A DNA stretch of 64,000 nt from Okeania sp. SIO1I7 (GCA_010672585.1 JAAHGF010000003.1:413030-477029), one strand, 5' to 3'. Shown: positions 42,332-52,889, numbered from the stretch's first letter. Numbers and translations: made by a program. The notes: generated from the sequence alone by a model not told the origin.

Positions 42332-43055
42332 AATTTATTTGTCTGTGTTAATTTTTTCTCCATTACAATTTATCCTCGTTCCGGAGACGATATTTCTATC
42401 CTATTTTGCATTGAGCAAACCTTCCGATAAGTCGTTCAAATAGGATAACATCCTAACTTTTACTCTCTCTACAAGAGTTTGAAAATCAAAGAAATATCAT
42501 TCTGTGGAGCACTCGAAAAAATCGGCGGCGCAGGGAGATTTTCCCTTGAATCCTCAAAAAAATTGTGATACTGTGTATTTAATGGGGGTTACTCGTACCT
42601 ACGCATGACTTTTTATTCAACTAAAAAAATTTCTAATTTTATTTGATAAATACTCTCTAAAACCTACTACCTAAGCGCGTAATTCTGAAACTGTAATCCC
42701 ACCAGTGGGTAAGTTATCTACTAATGTGATAATTGAATTGTTCATAATTTATTTGTCCGTATTAATTTTTTCTCCATTACAATTTATCTTGGTTCCGGAG
42801 ACGATATTCCTATCCTATTTGCATTGAGCAAATCTTCCGATAAGTCGTTCAAATACGATAACATCCTAACTTTTACTATCTCTACAAGAGTTTGAAAATC
42901 AAGGAAAATATCATTCTGTGAAGCACCAGAAAAATCGGCGGCCCAGGGAGATTTTCCCTTGCATCCTCAAAAAAATTGTGATACTGTATGTTTAATGGGG
43001 TTTGCTCGTACCTACGCATGACTTTTTATTCAACTAAAAAAGTATTTCACAACTA
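42332..43055. repeat. Tandem duplication of the 5' region of the 41438..42331 gene
   Basis: About 375 bp from the first codons of the gene through its upstream region and an A-type repeat (42264-42640) recurs at 42677-43053 with an offset of 414 bases and a few per cent differences. Confidence 0.85.
42677..42745 (-). pseudogene. Duplicated first codons of the 41438..42331 gene
   Basis: Reads MNNSIITLVDNLPTGGITVSE from an ATG at 42745, matching the start of the intact gene, then loses similarity. It is a by-product of the tandem duplication and not a functional gene. Confidence 0.8.
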
Positions 43056-43199
43056 TAAGAGGGAAAAGTTGGAAAAACATTTTCTAGTCTAAGATTCGTC
43101 ATTCCCATAAGTCCTAACCAATTATTTCTTAGCTATAAAAATATTTAATTTCAGATTATAGCGATCGCCAAGCTTATAGAATTTTGAGGAAGCACTTTA
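43056..43199. other. Spacer, nothing recognised
   Basis: A/T-rich DNA with one GCGATCGCC at 43161-43169. Confidence 0.4.
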
Positions 43200-43540
43200 T
43201 TGACATACTCTCCGGCCTAAAGGCGCGGAGATTCTCCTGAAACCAGGATTCTTGGTTCAACGAGTCCACTTAAATTAAACACCTTGCGGCATCTAACCCA
43301 GAGATGGTTCTCTCCCCAAGCGTTTGCTCTATTCCAAGAGCCTGTTCCCGTATGCCCTACGGTACAGTTCAAACCTTAAAAATTTTGGTTCTCTGGTACT
43401 TGGTGCTTAAAGCTTTTCCATGCACAAGCATTCCTGTGCAAAACCCCATAACTCTAGTTTTCAAGGTGCAAACGCTACAGTTAAGTAGCTATAGGTTTTT
43501 AGAGCGGTTGAATACCTTTCCGCTATTTCCACTATAACAC
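43200..43540 (-). mobile_element. Decayed IS200/IS605-type end with omega-RNA-like region
   Basis: TTGACATACTCTCCGGCC followed by TAAAGGCGCGGAGATTCTCC gives the hairpin end typical of these elements, in the minus orientation. It is followed by some 300 bp of higher-GC, non-coding DNA with stems, like the omega-RNA scaffold of TnpB elements. No tnpB is left. A CCCCCTGGAAGGGGGAGG element closes the region (43546-43589). Confidence 0.5.
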
Positions 43541-43655
43541 AAAGTCCCCCTGGAAGGGGGAGGCTTTCAACCCAATTTTCCGGTAACTTTTAATTCTTTC
43601 TCAATGTATCAATAACAATTCCTGCTTAACTCAGCAATGGATTAATAGCTGATAG

Positions 43656-46600
43656 CTAATAGCTGAATGCTGAATGCTTACAATTATATGCACCTAATTC
43701 TTTTAAATTAGTAATAGTTGAATTTGACAAACCTGTTACTCCTGAAATATCGATATTTTCATAAGGTCTGTCGCCCTGAAAAGAATTAATTATTTTACCC
43801 GCATTAATATCCCAAACTTGAAAACTTTCTCTATCTCTACCTATAACTAAAAAATTGGAATCTGAACTAAAAGCAAGAGACCAAATTGAGGAAAATTTTT
43901 CCTGTAATATTTCGATTAATTGACTATTTTTAACATCCCAAATATTTACAATTCCATCGTAAGTGCCATAAGCGATAAATTTACCATCATAACTACAAGC
44001 CATAGAAATAATTGGTTTACCAAACTTTCCTAAAGTATCAATACATTCTCCAGTAACTACATCCCAAAGTTTAACTATTCCAGTAGTTTGCCCACTAATT
44101 AAAATTAAACCATTAAAATTAAATCTAATAATATAAGAAGCTTTTTCTTGTATAGTTCCCTTACATTCTCCGGTTACTATATCCCAAAATTTAATAATTG
44201 AATGACCGCCACAACTTGCAATTGTTTTTCCATCAGAACTAAAAGCAACGGAAAGTATCGGGCGAGTATGACCGTAGAAAGTTTTTAAACATTCTCCTGT
44301 TTGAGAACTCCAAATTTTTACAGTTCTGTCGCTACTACCACTAACTATTTTCGTACTATCTTGGCTAAAAGCAATCGACCAAATACTATCATTATGTCCT
44401 TGCAATATTTTGTGAGATATTTGATGATTAGTAATTTCCTGAATATTATTTTTAGTAAGGCTATCTATCTGCCAAACTCGGATAATATTATTTCTATTAC
44501 CGACATTTGCACAAGCTATAAATTTTTCATCAGGACTAATAATTAATGAAGAAAGCCAATCTTTATGTTCAAAAAAAGTAGATAGACATTGATTAGTATT
44601 TATATCCCAAAATTTAATTGTATGTTGACTGCCACTAACAATTATTTGACTCTTATTAGTAAATACAACTGAATGAACAAAATCTGCACGACCCTGTAAA
44701 GTTTTCAGACATTTACCTGTAGTTATATCCCAGATTTTTACTGTTCTATCCACGCTAGCTGTGGCTAAAATATTTTTACTACTAAAAGTTATAGCGTTAA
44801 TTTCTGAAAGATGACCTTCTAAGCTTTGTAAAAATAAACCTGTCTGAATATTCCAGACTTTAACAATTTTTTCTCCACTACCAGTCGCCAAATTTTCACC
44901 ATTAATACTAATATCAATCAAGGAAATATGATAGCTCTGAGATTTGAATATATTTAAACATTTACAATTATGTACATCCCAAATTTTTACAGTTTTATTT
45001 TCTAAACTAGAAGCTAAAATCTGATTACTGTCGATAATCTTGACTGATAAAATTACGCCACTATTAGTATTAAAACTATTAATAACTGTTTTTGTATTTA
45101 TATCCCACAAATAAACCACACCATTTTCACAACCAAAAATTAAAAGACCTGTTTGAGGGGAAAGACTTAAGGCAGAAATACGGCTCTCTGATTCAATCAA
45201 TATATCTGAATTACCAGTTTCTAAATTCCAAGATATTATTTGTTTTTCTGAGTAACCAAATAACTGACTTCCATCTAAATTAAAGACAATTTTTTTAACT
45301 GTCTGATTATCTGGTGAATTTAAAGTATCAATACATTTTCCTGTAGCAATATCCCAGATTTTTATATTTCTATCTCTACTAGAACTAGCTATTTTTTGAT
45401 TATCGGGACTAAAAGTAATAGAATCAATTATAGTTGTATGTTCTTGATGTTTAAAAATTTGTCGATTTTCTTCCCATTTCCACAAACAAACCTCACCATC
45501 AATACTTCCCGTAACTAAAAACTCTCCACTCGGACTAAAAGCCAGACTAAAAATAATACCAAAGGTATCAGTGAAAGTTGTTTTGGCAAAATTACTATTC
45601 GTAAAACTAACATTATTGAAAGTTATCCCCTGCAAATTTCCTTGGCAAATACTTAAATCAGAAAAATCTTTGTCACTGATTTTTACAGATAAACTAGATA
45701 GTATATTCAGAATATTTCCCCCAACATATCCAGTAAAAGACGGAGACTTTTTGCGGAAGCGATCGAGCATTTTCATCAAATAACTCTCAATTTCCTCCTT
45801 ACTGCCTAAAGTCATTTCTAAACGTTCAATAATTGGTGTAATAATTAGACGTTTTTGTATTTCTTGAATATAATCCAATGCCGTAGCTTTGAGCAAAGCA
45901 TGACTTTGAAATAGTAAAATTTCACCACAGATAATTTCGTGAGATATTCTTTCAATTAAATTTATAGTTACATATTCCATAACTACTGGTTGTAGAGAAA
46001 ATTTCGAGCTATTGTGAATATCATCTCTAGTTTTTTCAATTAGGGAACGACGATGTAATGAATCTAATATTTCTAGTAAACTAAATTGATTAATCGATCT
46101 TAATTCCAGAGAAGATTCATTCCCACGTTCAAACTTAGGTGACAATAAATCATTTTTTAATTCAGTTATAGCCACAGCATCTCTATTGATAGCCAACCAA
46201 TATAATACAGATTTTTCTAATTGTGATAAATGCTGAAATTGTCGATTAATAAGATTACAGATATCACCAAATACCGTTGTACTTTGAGCTAGAAAATCAT
46301 CAACATTACCATCGAATAAATCCAATATAGTAGTTGCGATAACTTTAAGATATAAAGGATTACCACCATAATTATTAATCAACTGTTTTAGTTCTAAATC
46401 TCTAGTATCAACAATTCCTTTGGCCTTAAAAATTTCCTTGATTTCTGAAATACCTAAACCACTAATTTGTAATGAACGAACAGGTAATTCTTTACCTTCA
46501 ATGGCAGCAATTTCTTTTGGCTTTTCTCTAGAAGTAATTAGCAAACAACTTTGATGATTTACTTCCCCCAATTTTCTAAAAAATTCACCATAATCCTCAT

Positions 46601-47321
46601 ATCCTTCCAGATAATTACCAGCATAATTACCGTCAGAAAAAATAGCATCAACATTATCCATAATTAATAAACAACGTCGATTTTTAAGATATCCAATTAA
46701 CTTATTAATTATCAAAGTAATATTTTTCCCTAAATCTGTTTCCTCTCCATTAGATAAAATTTGTAATAAATTAGTAATTATTTCTAAAAGTGGTGGTAAA
46801 TTCCGTAAAGAAAACCAAATTGAATAATCAAAATATTGACTCAGATTTTTAGTAACTTTCGCTGACAAAGTTGTTTTCCCAATTCCACCAATTCCGATTA
46901 GTGTAATTAAACGACAACCATCATCTACAACCCATTGTTTAAGTATATTTAATTCTTCAGTACGACCATAAAAAATCGAAACATCCGGCGCTTCATCACA
47001 AAAATAATTATTTCGTTTATTATCTCTTGGTTTTTCAACCTTATTATTTACTACATCTAATTTTGTATAATCACTTTGATTTAACTCCAAACCAAAACTA
47101 CGAAAAAAGCGATCTAAAGTCCGTTTATCAACACCAACTTCTCGACGTAAAACCTTAGAAATAGTCGTCGGATCGAGTCTAGTTATTTCACTTAAAGATT
47201 CAATAGTATAAGGTTTGACAGAATTTTCTTGACTTTCTTGAACTTGTTTAGCATTATTGAGTTTATCCCATCCCTCACTTGTCAGAATCACTCCTCGTTT
47301 ACCTCTACTTCGTCCAGTCAT
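43656..47321 (-). CDS. STAND protein: HTH, NB-ARC ATPase and WD40 repeats
   Basis: This 1,221-residue protein has an N-terminal HTH module (1-95, KRGVILTSEGWDKLNNAKQ, YTIESLSEITRLDPTTISK, GVDKRTLDRFF) shared with the AAA protein at 21296, an NB-ARC ATPase (about 115-420; Walker A LIGIGGIGKTTL, Walker B RRCLLIMDNVD, GGNPLYLKV), a winged-helix/helical bridge, a short pentapeptide-like stretch (LQGITFNNVSFTNSNFAKTTF), and at least 12 WD40 repeats (NQKIASSSRDRNIKIWD, KIVSGSSDRTVKIWSSQ and others) to the end. STAND ATPases with a WD40 sensor oligomerise on ligand binding; in bacteria several act in immunity or signalling. The effector here would be the HTH module. ATG at 47321. Confidence 0.9.
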   Translation of the reverse strand: MTGRSRGKRGVILTSEGWDKLNNAKQVQESQENSVKPYTIESLSEITRLDPTTISKVLRREVGVDKRTLDRFFRSFGLELNQSDYTKLDVVNNKVEKPRDNKRNNYFCDEAPDVSIFYGRTEELNILKQWVVDDGCRLITLIGIGGIGKTTLSAKVTKNLSQYFDYSIWFSLRNLPPLLEIITNLLQILSNGEETDLGKNITLIINKLIGYLKNRRCLLIMDNVDAIFSDGNYAGNYLEGYEDYGEFFRKLGEVNHQSCLLITSREKPKEIAAIEGKELPVRSLQISGLGISEIKEIFKAKGIVDTRDLELKQLINNYGGNPLYLKVIATTILDLFDGNVDDFLAQSTTVFGDICNLINRQFQHLSQLEKSVLYWLAINRDAVAITELKNDLLSPKFERGNESSLELRSINQFSLLEILDSLHRRSLIEKTRDDIHNSSKFSLQPVVMEYVTINLIERISHEIICGEILLFQSHALLKATALDYIQEIQKRLIITPIIERLEMTLGSKEEIESYLMKMLDRFRKKSPSFTGYVGGNILNILSSLSVKISDKDFSDLSICQGNLQGITFNNVSFTNSNFAKTTFTDTFGIIFSLAFSPSGEFLVTGSIDGEVCLWKWEENRQIFKHQEHTTIIDSITFSPDNQKIASSSRDRNIKIWDIATGKCIDTLNSPDNQTVKKIVFNLDGSQLFGYSEKQIISWNLETGNSDILIESESRISALSLSPQTGLLIFGCENGVVYLWDINTKTVINSFNTNSGVILSVKIIDSNQILASSLENKTVKIWDVHNCKCLNIFKSQSYHISLIDISINGENLATGSGEKIVKVWNIQTGLFLQSLEGHLSEINAITFSSKNILATASVDRTVKIWDITTGKCLKTLQGRADFVHSVVFTNKSQIIVSGSQHTIKFWDINTNQCLSTFFEHKDWLSSLIISPDEKFIACANVGNRNNIIRVWQIDSLTKNNIQEITNHQISHKILQGHNDSIWSIAFSQDSTKIVSGSSDRTVKIWSSQTGECLKTFYGHTRPILSVAFSSDGKTIASCGGHSIIKFWDIVTGECKGTIQEKASYIIRFNFNGLILISGQTTGIVKLWDVVTGECIDTLGKFGKPIISMACSYDGKFIAYGTYDGIVNIWDVKNSQLIEILQEKFSSIWSLAFSSDSNFLVIGRDRESFQVWDINAGKIINSFQGDRPYENIDISGVTGLSNSTITNLKELGAYNCKHSAFSY

Positions 47322-48547
47322 AGTATAATTACCTATTATCTCTTATTATTCCTAAGCATAATTATCATCAATCTGGAAGTTATGGATTTTTATGGAAGTT
47401 TTATATTTTATTGAATTTTTTATTGACTAAAAAACGAGGTCTCAAGCCTTCCCTTTTAACAGGATGAAAAAAATATTCGATTCAGTATTTGAAGCCTCCA
47501 ACTAATACCAATTTGATAAGTGTTTACTACAAATAATTAGGGTACTTATTAGAAATAAACTCACCCCTAATGCTTCCAACAGAAGAAGTCATAAGTCAGG
47601 AGTCAATAGTCAGAATTAATAGGTTTGATATACTTTTTCGTATTGTAAATAATCTTTATTTGTCAAATACAAATTTCCTATACTATATTTCAATAGTGCT
47701 TATTATTTGTAACATTCTTTTTTTTACATGGTATAAAGTCAGAGATACTAATGACTGATAACTGATAACTGATAACTGAAATAGCCATGTTTTTGTCACA
47801 AAAACCTTAGAATTGTTAGGATTCATAAAATTTAATTCTGAAATATACAAATGATTTTTTATAAGTTCCCGAACTTCCCTGGTGTTAATAATTAACAGAT
47901 GCAATGATACTTACATATGGAATTACAAAGAGATGCAAATTTTTCAGTTAATAGTTATTTTTGCAATCTACTTTATCTGTATTAACTGGTATTGGTGGCA
48001 TAAAGTATGAAATTTCTATAATATTCAGATGAATAGTCAGGAAAAAAACTGTTTTAACCACTGGTTACTGACTACTGACCACTAAAAATATTTTCCAGTT
48101 AATGATTATTTTGGCAATCTATTTCTGTATTAACTTGTATTAGTGACATAAAGTATGAAATTTTTATCAGAATCAGATTAATAATCAGGAAAAAACTGTT
48201 TTCACCACTGATTATTAACTACTAACTACTGTACGGGCAATTCGCGTCCTCTACTAAAAATAATACAATCATTCACCAACACCAATTAACTAATAGTTAA
48301 CCAATGGATAATTGATAATTAATCAATTCAGCTTTATTGCCTCTTTTTACCAATAGCGAACTTGATAATTTACAATTGATAATTAGAAATAGCTTTTATT
48401 AATCAATAATTGAGATTTTCGTGATATTTTTCATTATCAATTTGAAAAAAAATCCCTATATTCAATTCCCAAACGGTTTTAATGAGAGGTAATTATCAAT
48501 TATCCATTATCAATTATCCATTATCAATTAATGAAACGAGGTACATA
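47322..48547. other. Spacer with tandem duplication and dispersed repeats
   Basis: Contains an AAGCCTTCCCTTTTAACAGG element (47446, a variant of the one at 32094), TACCAATTTGATAAGTG (47507), an AACTGAT heptamer run (47750-47778), a duplication at 47944-48230, and an ATTATCA-type heptamer stretch (48487-48530) just before the next gene. No gene is seen. Confidence 0.5.
47944..48230. repeat. Diverged tandem duplication of about 140 bp
   Basis: 47944-48083 and 48096-48230 share CAGTTAATRRTTAT, ATAAAGTATGAAATTT and AACTGTTTT.ACCACTG with numerous differences, so the duplication is old. Confidence 0.7.
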
Positions 48548-49360
48548 ATGACTCAAATTAACACCGATAATCTACCACTATGGGTTCGAGATAGAGAGGA
48601 AGTATTACAATCTAGTCAGAACGTAAAATGGCGTTATGGAGCAGCACCAGATTACACTACTTCTACTGAAAATCTAGCCAAAGAAAGTAACTACAACCAC
48701 CCAGAAAAATCCCTTGAATCAATTGTACAAAACTTAGTACGAACATTCGATGTAGAGGCAAATTTCAAAACAAATCCTCAAGACTGGTTAACTGTAGTTC
48801 AAGATAAATTCCGCATGAGTACAAACGGTGGAATAGATTATCAATTACAAGATTTAATCGACTCAGGTACTTACAAATTATTGATAGGTAATACTCAACA
48901 TTACAAAGCTTCAGAAGAAAGTTTTGAGACTTCCACAAATCTCTTTCATACAGCATTTCCCGAAGGTTTTTTATGGGAAGTCGTAGAAGTTTACTCTCCA
49001 CCACCAACAATTGTTGTTAAATGGAGACATTGGGGACATTTTTTAGGAGATTATAAAGATTATGTTTCTACAGGAGAGACAATTGAAGTTATTGGCATAA
49101 GTATTGTCAAAGTGAGTGATGATTTAAAAATTCTTTCATTAGAACACTATTATGACAATACAAAATTTTTAGATAGTCTAACATCCGGTGGTAAAGCTAT
49201 TGCTGAAAAGCAACAAAAATCATCTGGAGGAACACAAACTTCTAATCCCTTACAACAGAAATTTATGGGTTTTATCAAAAACTTTTTGCCGTTGAAAAAA
49301 AATCCAAAAGTCTCTAATTCACCAGTAAGTCGCTGTCCTTTTGCAGCTTTTATGCAGTAA
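48548..49360 (+). CDS. SnoaL-like / pathogen-related-protein family
   Basis: The product has 270 residues from the ATG at 48548 (GAGG upstream); an upstream in-frame start at 48482 would extend into repeat DNA. The central part (PEGFLWEVVEVYSPPPTI, VKWRHWGHFLGDYKDY, TGETIEVIGISIVKV, LEHYYDNTKFLD) strongly resembles the plant pathogen-related protein family with an NTF2/SnoaL-like fold that could bind a hydrophobic ligand. The function is not known in cyanobacteria. The C-terminal extension (about 50 residues) is rich in Lys, Ser and Pro and ends SRCPFAAFMQ. Confidence 0.75.
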   Translation: MTQINTDNLPLWVRDREEVLQSSQNVKWRYGAAPDYTTSTENLAKESNYNHPEKSLESIVQNLVRTFDVEANFKTNPQDWLTVVQDKFRMSTNGGIDYQLQDLIDSGTYKLLIGNTQHYKASEESFETSTNLFHTAFPEGFLWEVVEVYSPPPTIVVKWRHWGHFLGDYKDYVSTGETIEVIGISIVKVSDDLKILSLEHYYDNTKFLDSLTSGGKAIAEKQQKSSGGTQTSNPLQQKFMGFIKNFLPLKKNPKVSNSPVSRCPFAAFMQ

Positions 49361-49380
49361 TTAATTTTCTTGTAGTTTAT

Positions 49381-49412
49381 GATCGCTCTATCTATTAATT
49401 TTTAGAGCGATC
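49381..49412. terminator. Hairpin after the SnoaL-like gene
   Basis: GATCGCTCTA pairs perfectly with TAGAGCGATC, with a 12-base loop. It lies 20 bases after the stop. No U-run follows on the plus strand, so it may be a HIP1-derived palindrome rather than a true terminator. Confidence 0.4.
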
Positions 49413-49549
49413 GCTAATTTGTAACACTAATATTTCACCAATACTTCTTAATTAACCTACAACCTACCACCTTCTTCAATAAAAAAGGTTTTTTTTATTA
49501 GACATCTCCAATAATAAAAAATAAAATTAATTATCGTACTAGATACATT

Positions 49550-49651
49550 AGACATCTCCAAAAATCAAAAATAAAATCAATTATTGTACATAAATCATCA
49601 ATTATTTTCCCTTACTCCCTACTCCCTACTCCCTTTTTTCTGGAGATATCT
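49550..49651. mobile_element. 102-bp MITE of the AGAYATCTCC family
   Basis: AGACATCTCC at 49550-49559 and GGAGATATCT at 49642-49651, one mismatch apart, with ATT on both sides (49547-49549, 49652-49654), exactly as in the elements at 3729 and 21177. It contains a CTCCCTA heptamer run. Confidence 0.65.
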
Positions 49652-49688
49652 ATTAATTATTTACCTCTACTCCCTACTCACTCTTCAA

Positions 49689-50543
49689 TTAAACTGGTGG
49701 TAACTCCAAAGGAATTTGCCCTAATAAACCCTTGCGAAAATCATCCAAAATCCGTCTAGCAGTACGCTCAACATCTCCTTGATAAAGTTGATTTCCTACC
49801 TCATGTAAATAACCTTCACCTGTATAATTATTAACTTTTAACCCATAACGAGACTCTAAAGAAGAAGCAGAAACAAAACCATTACCATCATCTTCTAGAG
49901 ACATCAACAAATCAATCAAACTAGCAACAATTCGCTGATTATCATAAGCAGCATCGCCAATATCCTCACAAATAGCCAACTTAATCGCATCCTCTTCATT
50001 TTTAATCCTACTAGGAATTACCCCAGGAGCATCTAACAACTCAATCTCATCAGATATCCGTACCCATCTTAATTGCTTAGTCACACCAGCACGTCTAGCA
50101 CTCTCAACAACCTTCCTCTTCAACAACCTATTAATCAAAGCAGACTTTCCCACATTAGGAAAACCAATAACCACAGCACGGACAGGACGAGGTAACATCC
50201 CGCGATCGCGCCTTCTTTGATTAACAGCACGACCAGCTTCCCGCGCCGCCTTGGCCACACCCTTCACTCCATCACCCAACTTAGCATTAGTAAAATAAGG
50301 CACTTGTCCCTCAGCTTCAAACCATTCCTGCCAAATCTTCATCACATCCGAAGAAATCATATCCATGCGGTTCAAAACCAATACCCGCGCCTTATTCCCC
50401 ACCCACTCAGACACCTGGGGATGATTAGTAGTCAGTGGAATACGAGCATCTCTAACTTCCAGAACCACATCAACCCGTTTCAGTTGTTCCTTAAGATTTC
50501 GTTCGGCCTTCGCAATATGGCCCGGATACCATTGTATAGTCAT
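49689..50543 (-). CDS. rbgA: Ribosome biogenesis GTPase YlqF/RbgA
   Basis: This 284-residue protein is a circularly permuted GTPase: motif order G4 (LVLNRMDM), then G1 (IGFPNVGKSALINRL), then G3 (LLDAPGVIPSR). RbgA acts late in 50S subunit maturation and is essential in Bacillus. The N-terminal WYPGHIAKAERNLKEQL and the VDVVLEVRDARIP segment are family signatures, and the C-terminal helical domain is complete. ATG start at 50543 with the usual MTIQWYPGH. There are no partners in the window. A TTTAGAA heptamer array starts just upstream of the start codon. Confidence 0.93.
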   Translation of the reverse strand: MTIQWYPGHIAKAERNLKEQLKRVDVVLEVRDARIPLTTNHPQVSEWVGNKARVLVLNRMDMISSDVMKIWQEWFEAEGQVPYFTNAKLGDGVKGVAKAAREAGRAVNQRRRDRGMLPRPVRAVVIGFPNVGKSALINRLLKRKVVESARRAGVTKQLRWVRISDEIELLDAPGVIPSRIKNEEDAIKLAICEDIGDAAYDNQRIVASLIDLLMSLEDDGNGFVSASSLESRYGLKVNNYTGEGYLHEVGNQLYQGDVERTARRILDDFRKGLLGQIPLELPPV

Positions 50544-50672
50544 TAATTTAGAATTTAGAATTTAGAATTTAGAATTTAGAATTTAGAATTTAGAATTTAG
50601 AATTACCTCTTCTGATAAATTAAGAGGATTGGATCACAAGAATTTAGAATTTAGAATTTAGAATTTAGAATT
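50544..50672. repeat. AATTTAG heptamer arrays upstream of rbgA
   Basis: Tandem 7-bp units at 50548-50603 and 50640-50672, separated by CTCTTCTGATAAATTAAGAGG. The same ATTAAGAGGATTGGATCACAAG sequence plus heptamers recurs at 50880-50938, on the other side of the MITE. Confidence 0.85.
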
Positions 50673-50869
50673 ATACCAAGCGTGAAAAAAGAATGCTACA
50701 AAAAGGTACATATTAATCGGATATACTTAGAAATAGCTGCTCCAGTTAATTTGAGATAGTTATATCTATTTTTTTTCCCTTTTTTTCAAAATTTACCCCT
50801 TCTTCCTTCTTCCCTATTCCTTCTTTCTTACTTCTACCATTTGTAACAAACATTTATCACGCTTGGTAT
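50673..50869. mobile_element. 197-bp MITE with ATACCAAGCGTGA inverted ends
   Basis: Perfect 13-bp inverted ends (50673-50685 and 50857-50869). The interior is A/T-rich with a TTCCTTC-type run. Similar internal pieces occur around 31938 and 47507. The flanking repeats on either side are duplicates of each other. Confidence 0.75.
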
Positions 50870-51086
50870 TACTTCTTCTGATAAATTAAGAGGATTGGAT
50901 CACAAGAATTTAGAATTTAGAATTTAGAATTTAGAATTACCTCTTCTTAATAAATTAAGAGGCTTTATACCTGAATTTTTCGGTAATTATTGGGAGTACC
51001 ACCGCCCAAATGGTCAAATAAATTTAGGATCATAACTTGCATTATTCAGATGTAGCATCTTATATTGTGATTCAGGGAAATCTTTC
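50870..51086. other. Upstream region of bicA
   Basis: Heptamer repeat (50905-50937), an AATTTTTCGGTAA element end (50975-50987), and then about 100 bp of unique DNA before the ATG. I cannot point to a convincing promoter. Confidence 0.4.
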
Positions 51087-52793
51087 ATGCAAATTACCAA
51101 TACGATTCATTTCCGAAACCTAAAAGGAGATATTTTTGGCGGGTTAACTGCCGCAGTTGTGGCCTTACCAATGGCACTAGCTTTCGGAATTGCTTCTGGA
51201 GCAGGTGCTGCTGCTGGGCTGTGGGGAGCAATCTTAGTCGGATTTTTTGCCGCTTTATTTGGTGGCACCCCTAGTCTAATCTCTGAACCAACTGGACCGA
51301 TGACCGTCATTGTCACCGCTGTTATCGCCGAATTAATGGCCGTAAATCCCGAAAGTGGTCTAGCAATGGCCTTTACCGTGGTGATGATGGCGGGTATCTT
51401 TCAAATCCTATTTGGAGTCCTGCGATTGGGGAAGTATATTACGATGCTCCCTTATAACGTCATTTCCGGTTTTATGACAGGAATTGGCGTGATTTTGATT
51501 TTTTTGCAAATTGCGCCGTTTATCGGTCAAGAAACTCCCTCTGGTGGAGTAATTGGCGTGATAAAGGCTTTCCCTAATTTGATTACCAATATTAATCCAT
51601 GGGAAACGTTGTTAGGGTTAATTACTCTAGGAATTTTGTTCTTTTGTCCCGCCAAACTAAAAAAGTTAGTTCCTCCCCAACTAATAGCTTTGGTAATTGG
51701 TACAGCGATTTCTTTGATTTTCTTTGGAAACATCGAAATTCGGACGATCGCTACAATTGGAGAAATTACCCCCGGTTTACCACAACTGCAAATGCCTACA
51801 TTTACCGCTGAAAATTTACGGTTAATGTTTGTGAATGCCATGGTTTTGGGTATGGTGGGTTCTATTGATTGCCTATTAACTTGTTTGGTATCAGATAGTT
51901 TGACCAGAACTGAACATAAATCTAATAAGGAATTAATCAGTCAAGGGGTGGCTAATTTAATTACAGGTTTATGCGGTGGAATTGCTGGTTCTGGAGCAAC
52001 AACGGCAACTGTAGTTAGTATCCAAGCAGGGGGACGCACCGCTTTATCTGGCATTAGTCGTGCTTTAGCACTATTGATTGTTGTATTATGGGCAGCACCT
52101 TTAACTTCTGGAATTCCCCTAGCTGTCTTAGCAGGAATTGTCCTAAAGGTGGGAATTGATATTATTGATTGGGGTTTCCTCAAACGGGTTCACAACATTT
52201 CTTGGAAAGCTGCCGGAATTGTTTATAGTGTGGTCCTCCTCACGGTATTTGTGGATTTAATGGTAGCGGTTGCCGTGGGAGTTTTTATCGCCAATATTTT
52301 AACCATTGAACGTCTCGAAGAAATGCAATCTCAGTCTGTAAAAGCGATTACTGATGCAGACGATCAAATCGTAATGAATGACGAAGAAAAGCAAATTTTG
52401 GATTGGGCAAATGGCCGAGTTTTGCTGTTTCATTTGAGCGGGCCAATGATTTTTGGAGTAGCCAAAGCAATTTCCAGAGAACATAGTGCCATTGATAATT
52501 ATGATGTGTTGATTGTCGATTTGAGTGAAGTGCCAATTCTAGGGGTGACTTCTTCTTTAGCGATTGAAAATGCCATTCAAGAGGCGATCGATGCTGGACG
52601 AAAGATAATTATGGTTGGAGCAACTGGAAAGGTAAAAGGTCGGTTAGAAAGACTGGGAATTGCTGGCTTAATTCCAGAAAATTACTGGATGAGCGATCGC
52701 TTGACTGCACTTCAGGAAGGTTTACAAATAGTGAAGCAAAAACAAAGCTCTAGCTATGAAAATATCCAAAAACCTGCTGTTCCCAGTTCTTAA
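51087..52793 (+). CDS. bicA: BicA-type Na+-dependent bicarbonate transporter (SulP family)
   Basis: This 568-residue protein has about 14 TMs (1-405) and a cytoplasmic STAS domain (about 440-555). The N-terminus (MQITNTIHFRNLKGDIFGG), GGTPSLISEPTGPMTV, GSGATTATVVSIQAGGRTA and DIIDWGFLKRVH match the characterised cyanobacterial BicA. The STAS domain (RVLLFHLSGPMIFGVAKAI, then DLSEVPILGVTSSLA) probably controls activity. BicA is a low-affinity, high-flux HCO3- uptake system of the carbon-concentrating mechanism. ATG start behind AGGGAAA. The gene stands alone; inducible BicA genes usually have a LysR-type regulator elsewhere. Confidence 0.95.
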   Translation: MQITNTIHFRNLKGDIFGGLTAAVVALPMALAFGIASGAGAAAGLWGAILVGFFAALFGGTPSLISEPTGPMTVIVTAVIAELMAVNPESGLAMAFTVVMMAGIFQILFGVLRLGKYITMLPYNVISGFMTGIGVILIFLQIAPFIGQETPSGGVIGVIKAFPNLITNINPWETLLGLITLGILFFCPAKLKKLVPPQLIALVIGTAISLIFFGNIEIRTIATIGEITPGLPQLQMPTFTAENLRLMFVNAMVLGMVGSIDCLLTCLVSDSLTRTEHKSNKELISQGVANLITGLCGGIAGSGATTATVVSIQAGGRTALSGISRALALLIVVLWAAPLTSGIPLAVLAGIVLKVGIDIIDWGFLKRVHNISWKAAGIVYSVVLLTVFVDLMVAVAVGVFIANILTIERLEEMQSQSVKAITDADDQIVMNDEEKQILDWANGRVLLFHLSGPMIFGVAKAISREHSAIDNYDVLIVDLSEVPILGVTSSLAIENAIQEAIDAGRKIIMVGATGKVKGRLERLGIAGLIPENYWMSDRLTALQEGLQIVKQKQSSSYENIQKPAVPSS

Positions 52794-52834
52794 TCCTATT
52801 TTTATTATAGAAACCAGATTTTTCCCAACTAGAT

Positions 52835-52889
52835 TCGGCAAGGGGTCTCCCGTTATAATCAAGCGATTTAACGGGAGGGGAATTGCCGA
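52835..52889. repeat. 55-bp palindromic element, TCGGCAA ends
   Basis: TCGGCAA and TTGCCGA outer ends and CTCCCGTTA/TAACGGGAG inner arms make a strong hairpin. An inverted relative is at 54285-54335, and a core piece at about 6528-6552. Confidence 0.7.

Larger units (their letters stand above)
49361..49688. other. Spacer with hairpin and MITE
   Basis: Holds a perfect 10-bp hairpin at 49381-49412 and a MITE at 49550-49651. A further solo AGACATCTCC end is at 49500. No gene is seen. Confidence 0.5.

Noticed and set aside
40209..43655. Search for a DGR template repeat and reverse transcriptase next to the kinase
   Set aside because: No sequence like the variable region with AAC/AAT codons and no reverse transcriptase frame is present, so the DGR can only be inferred, not located.
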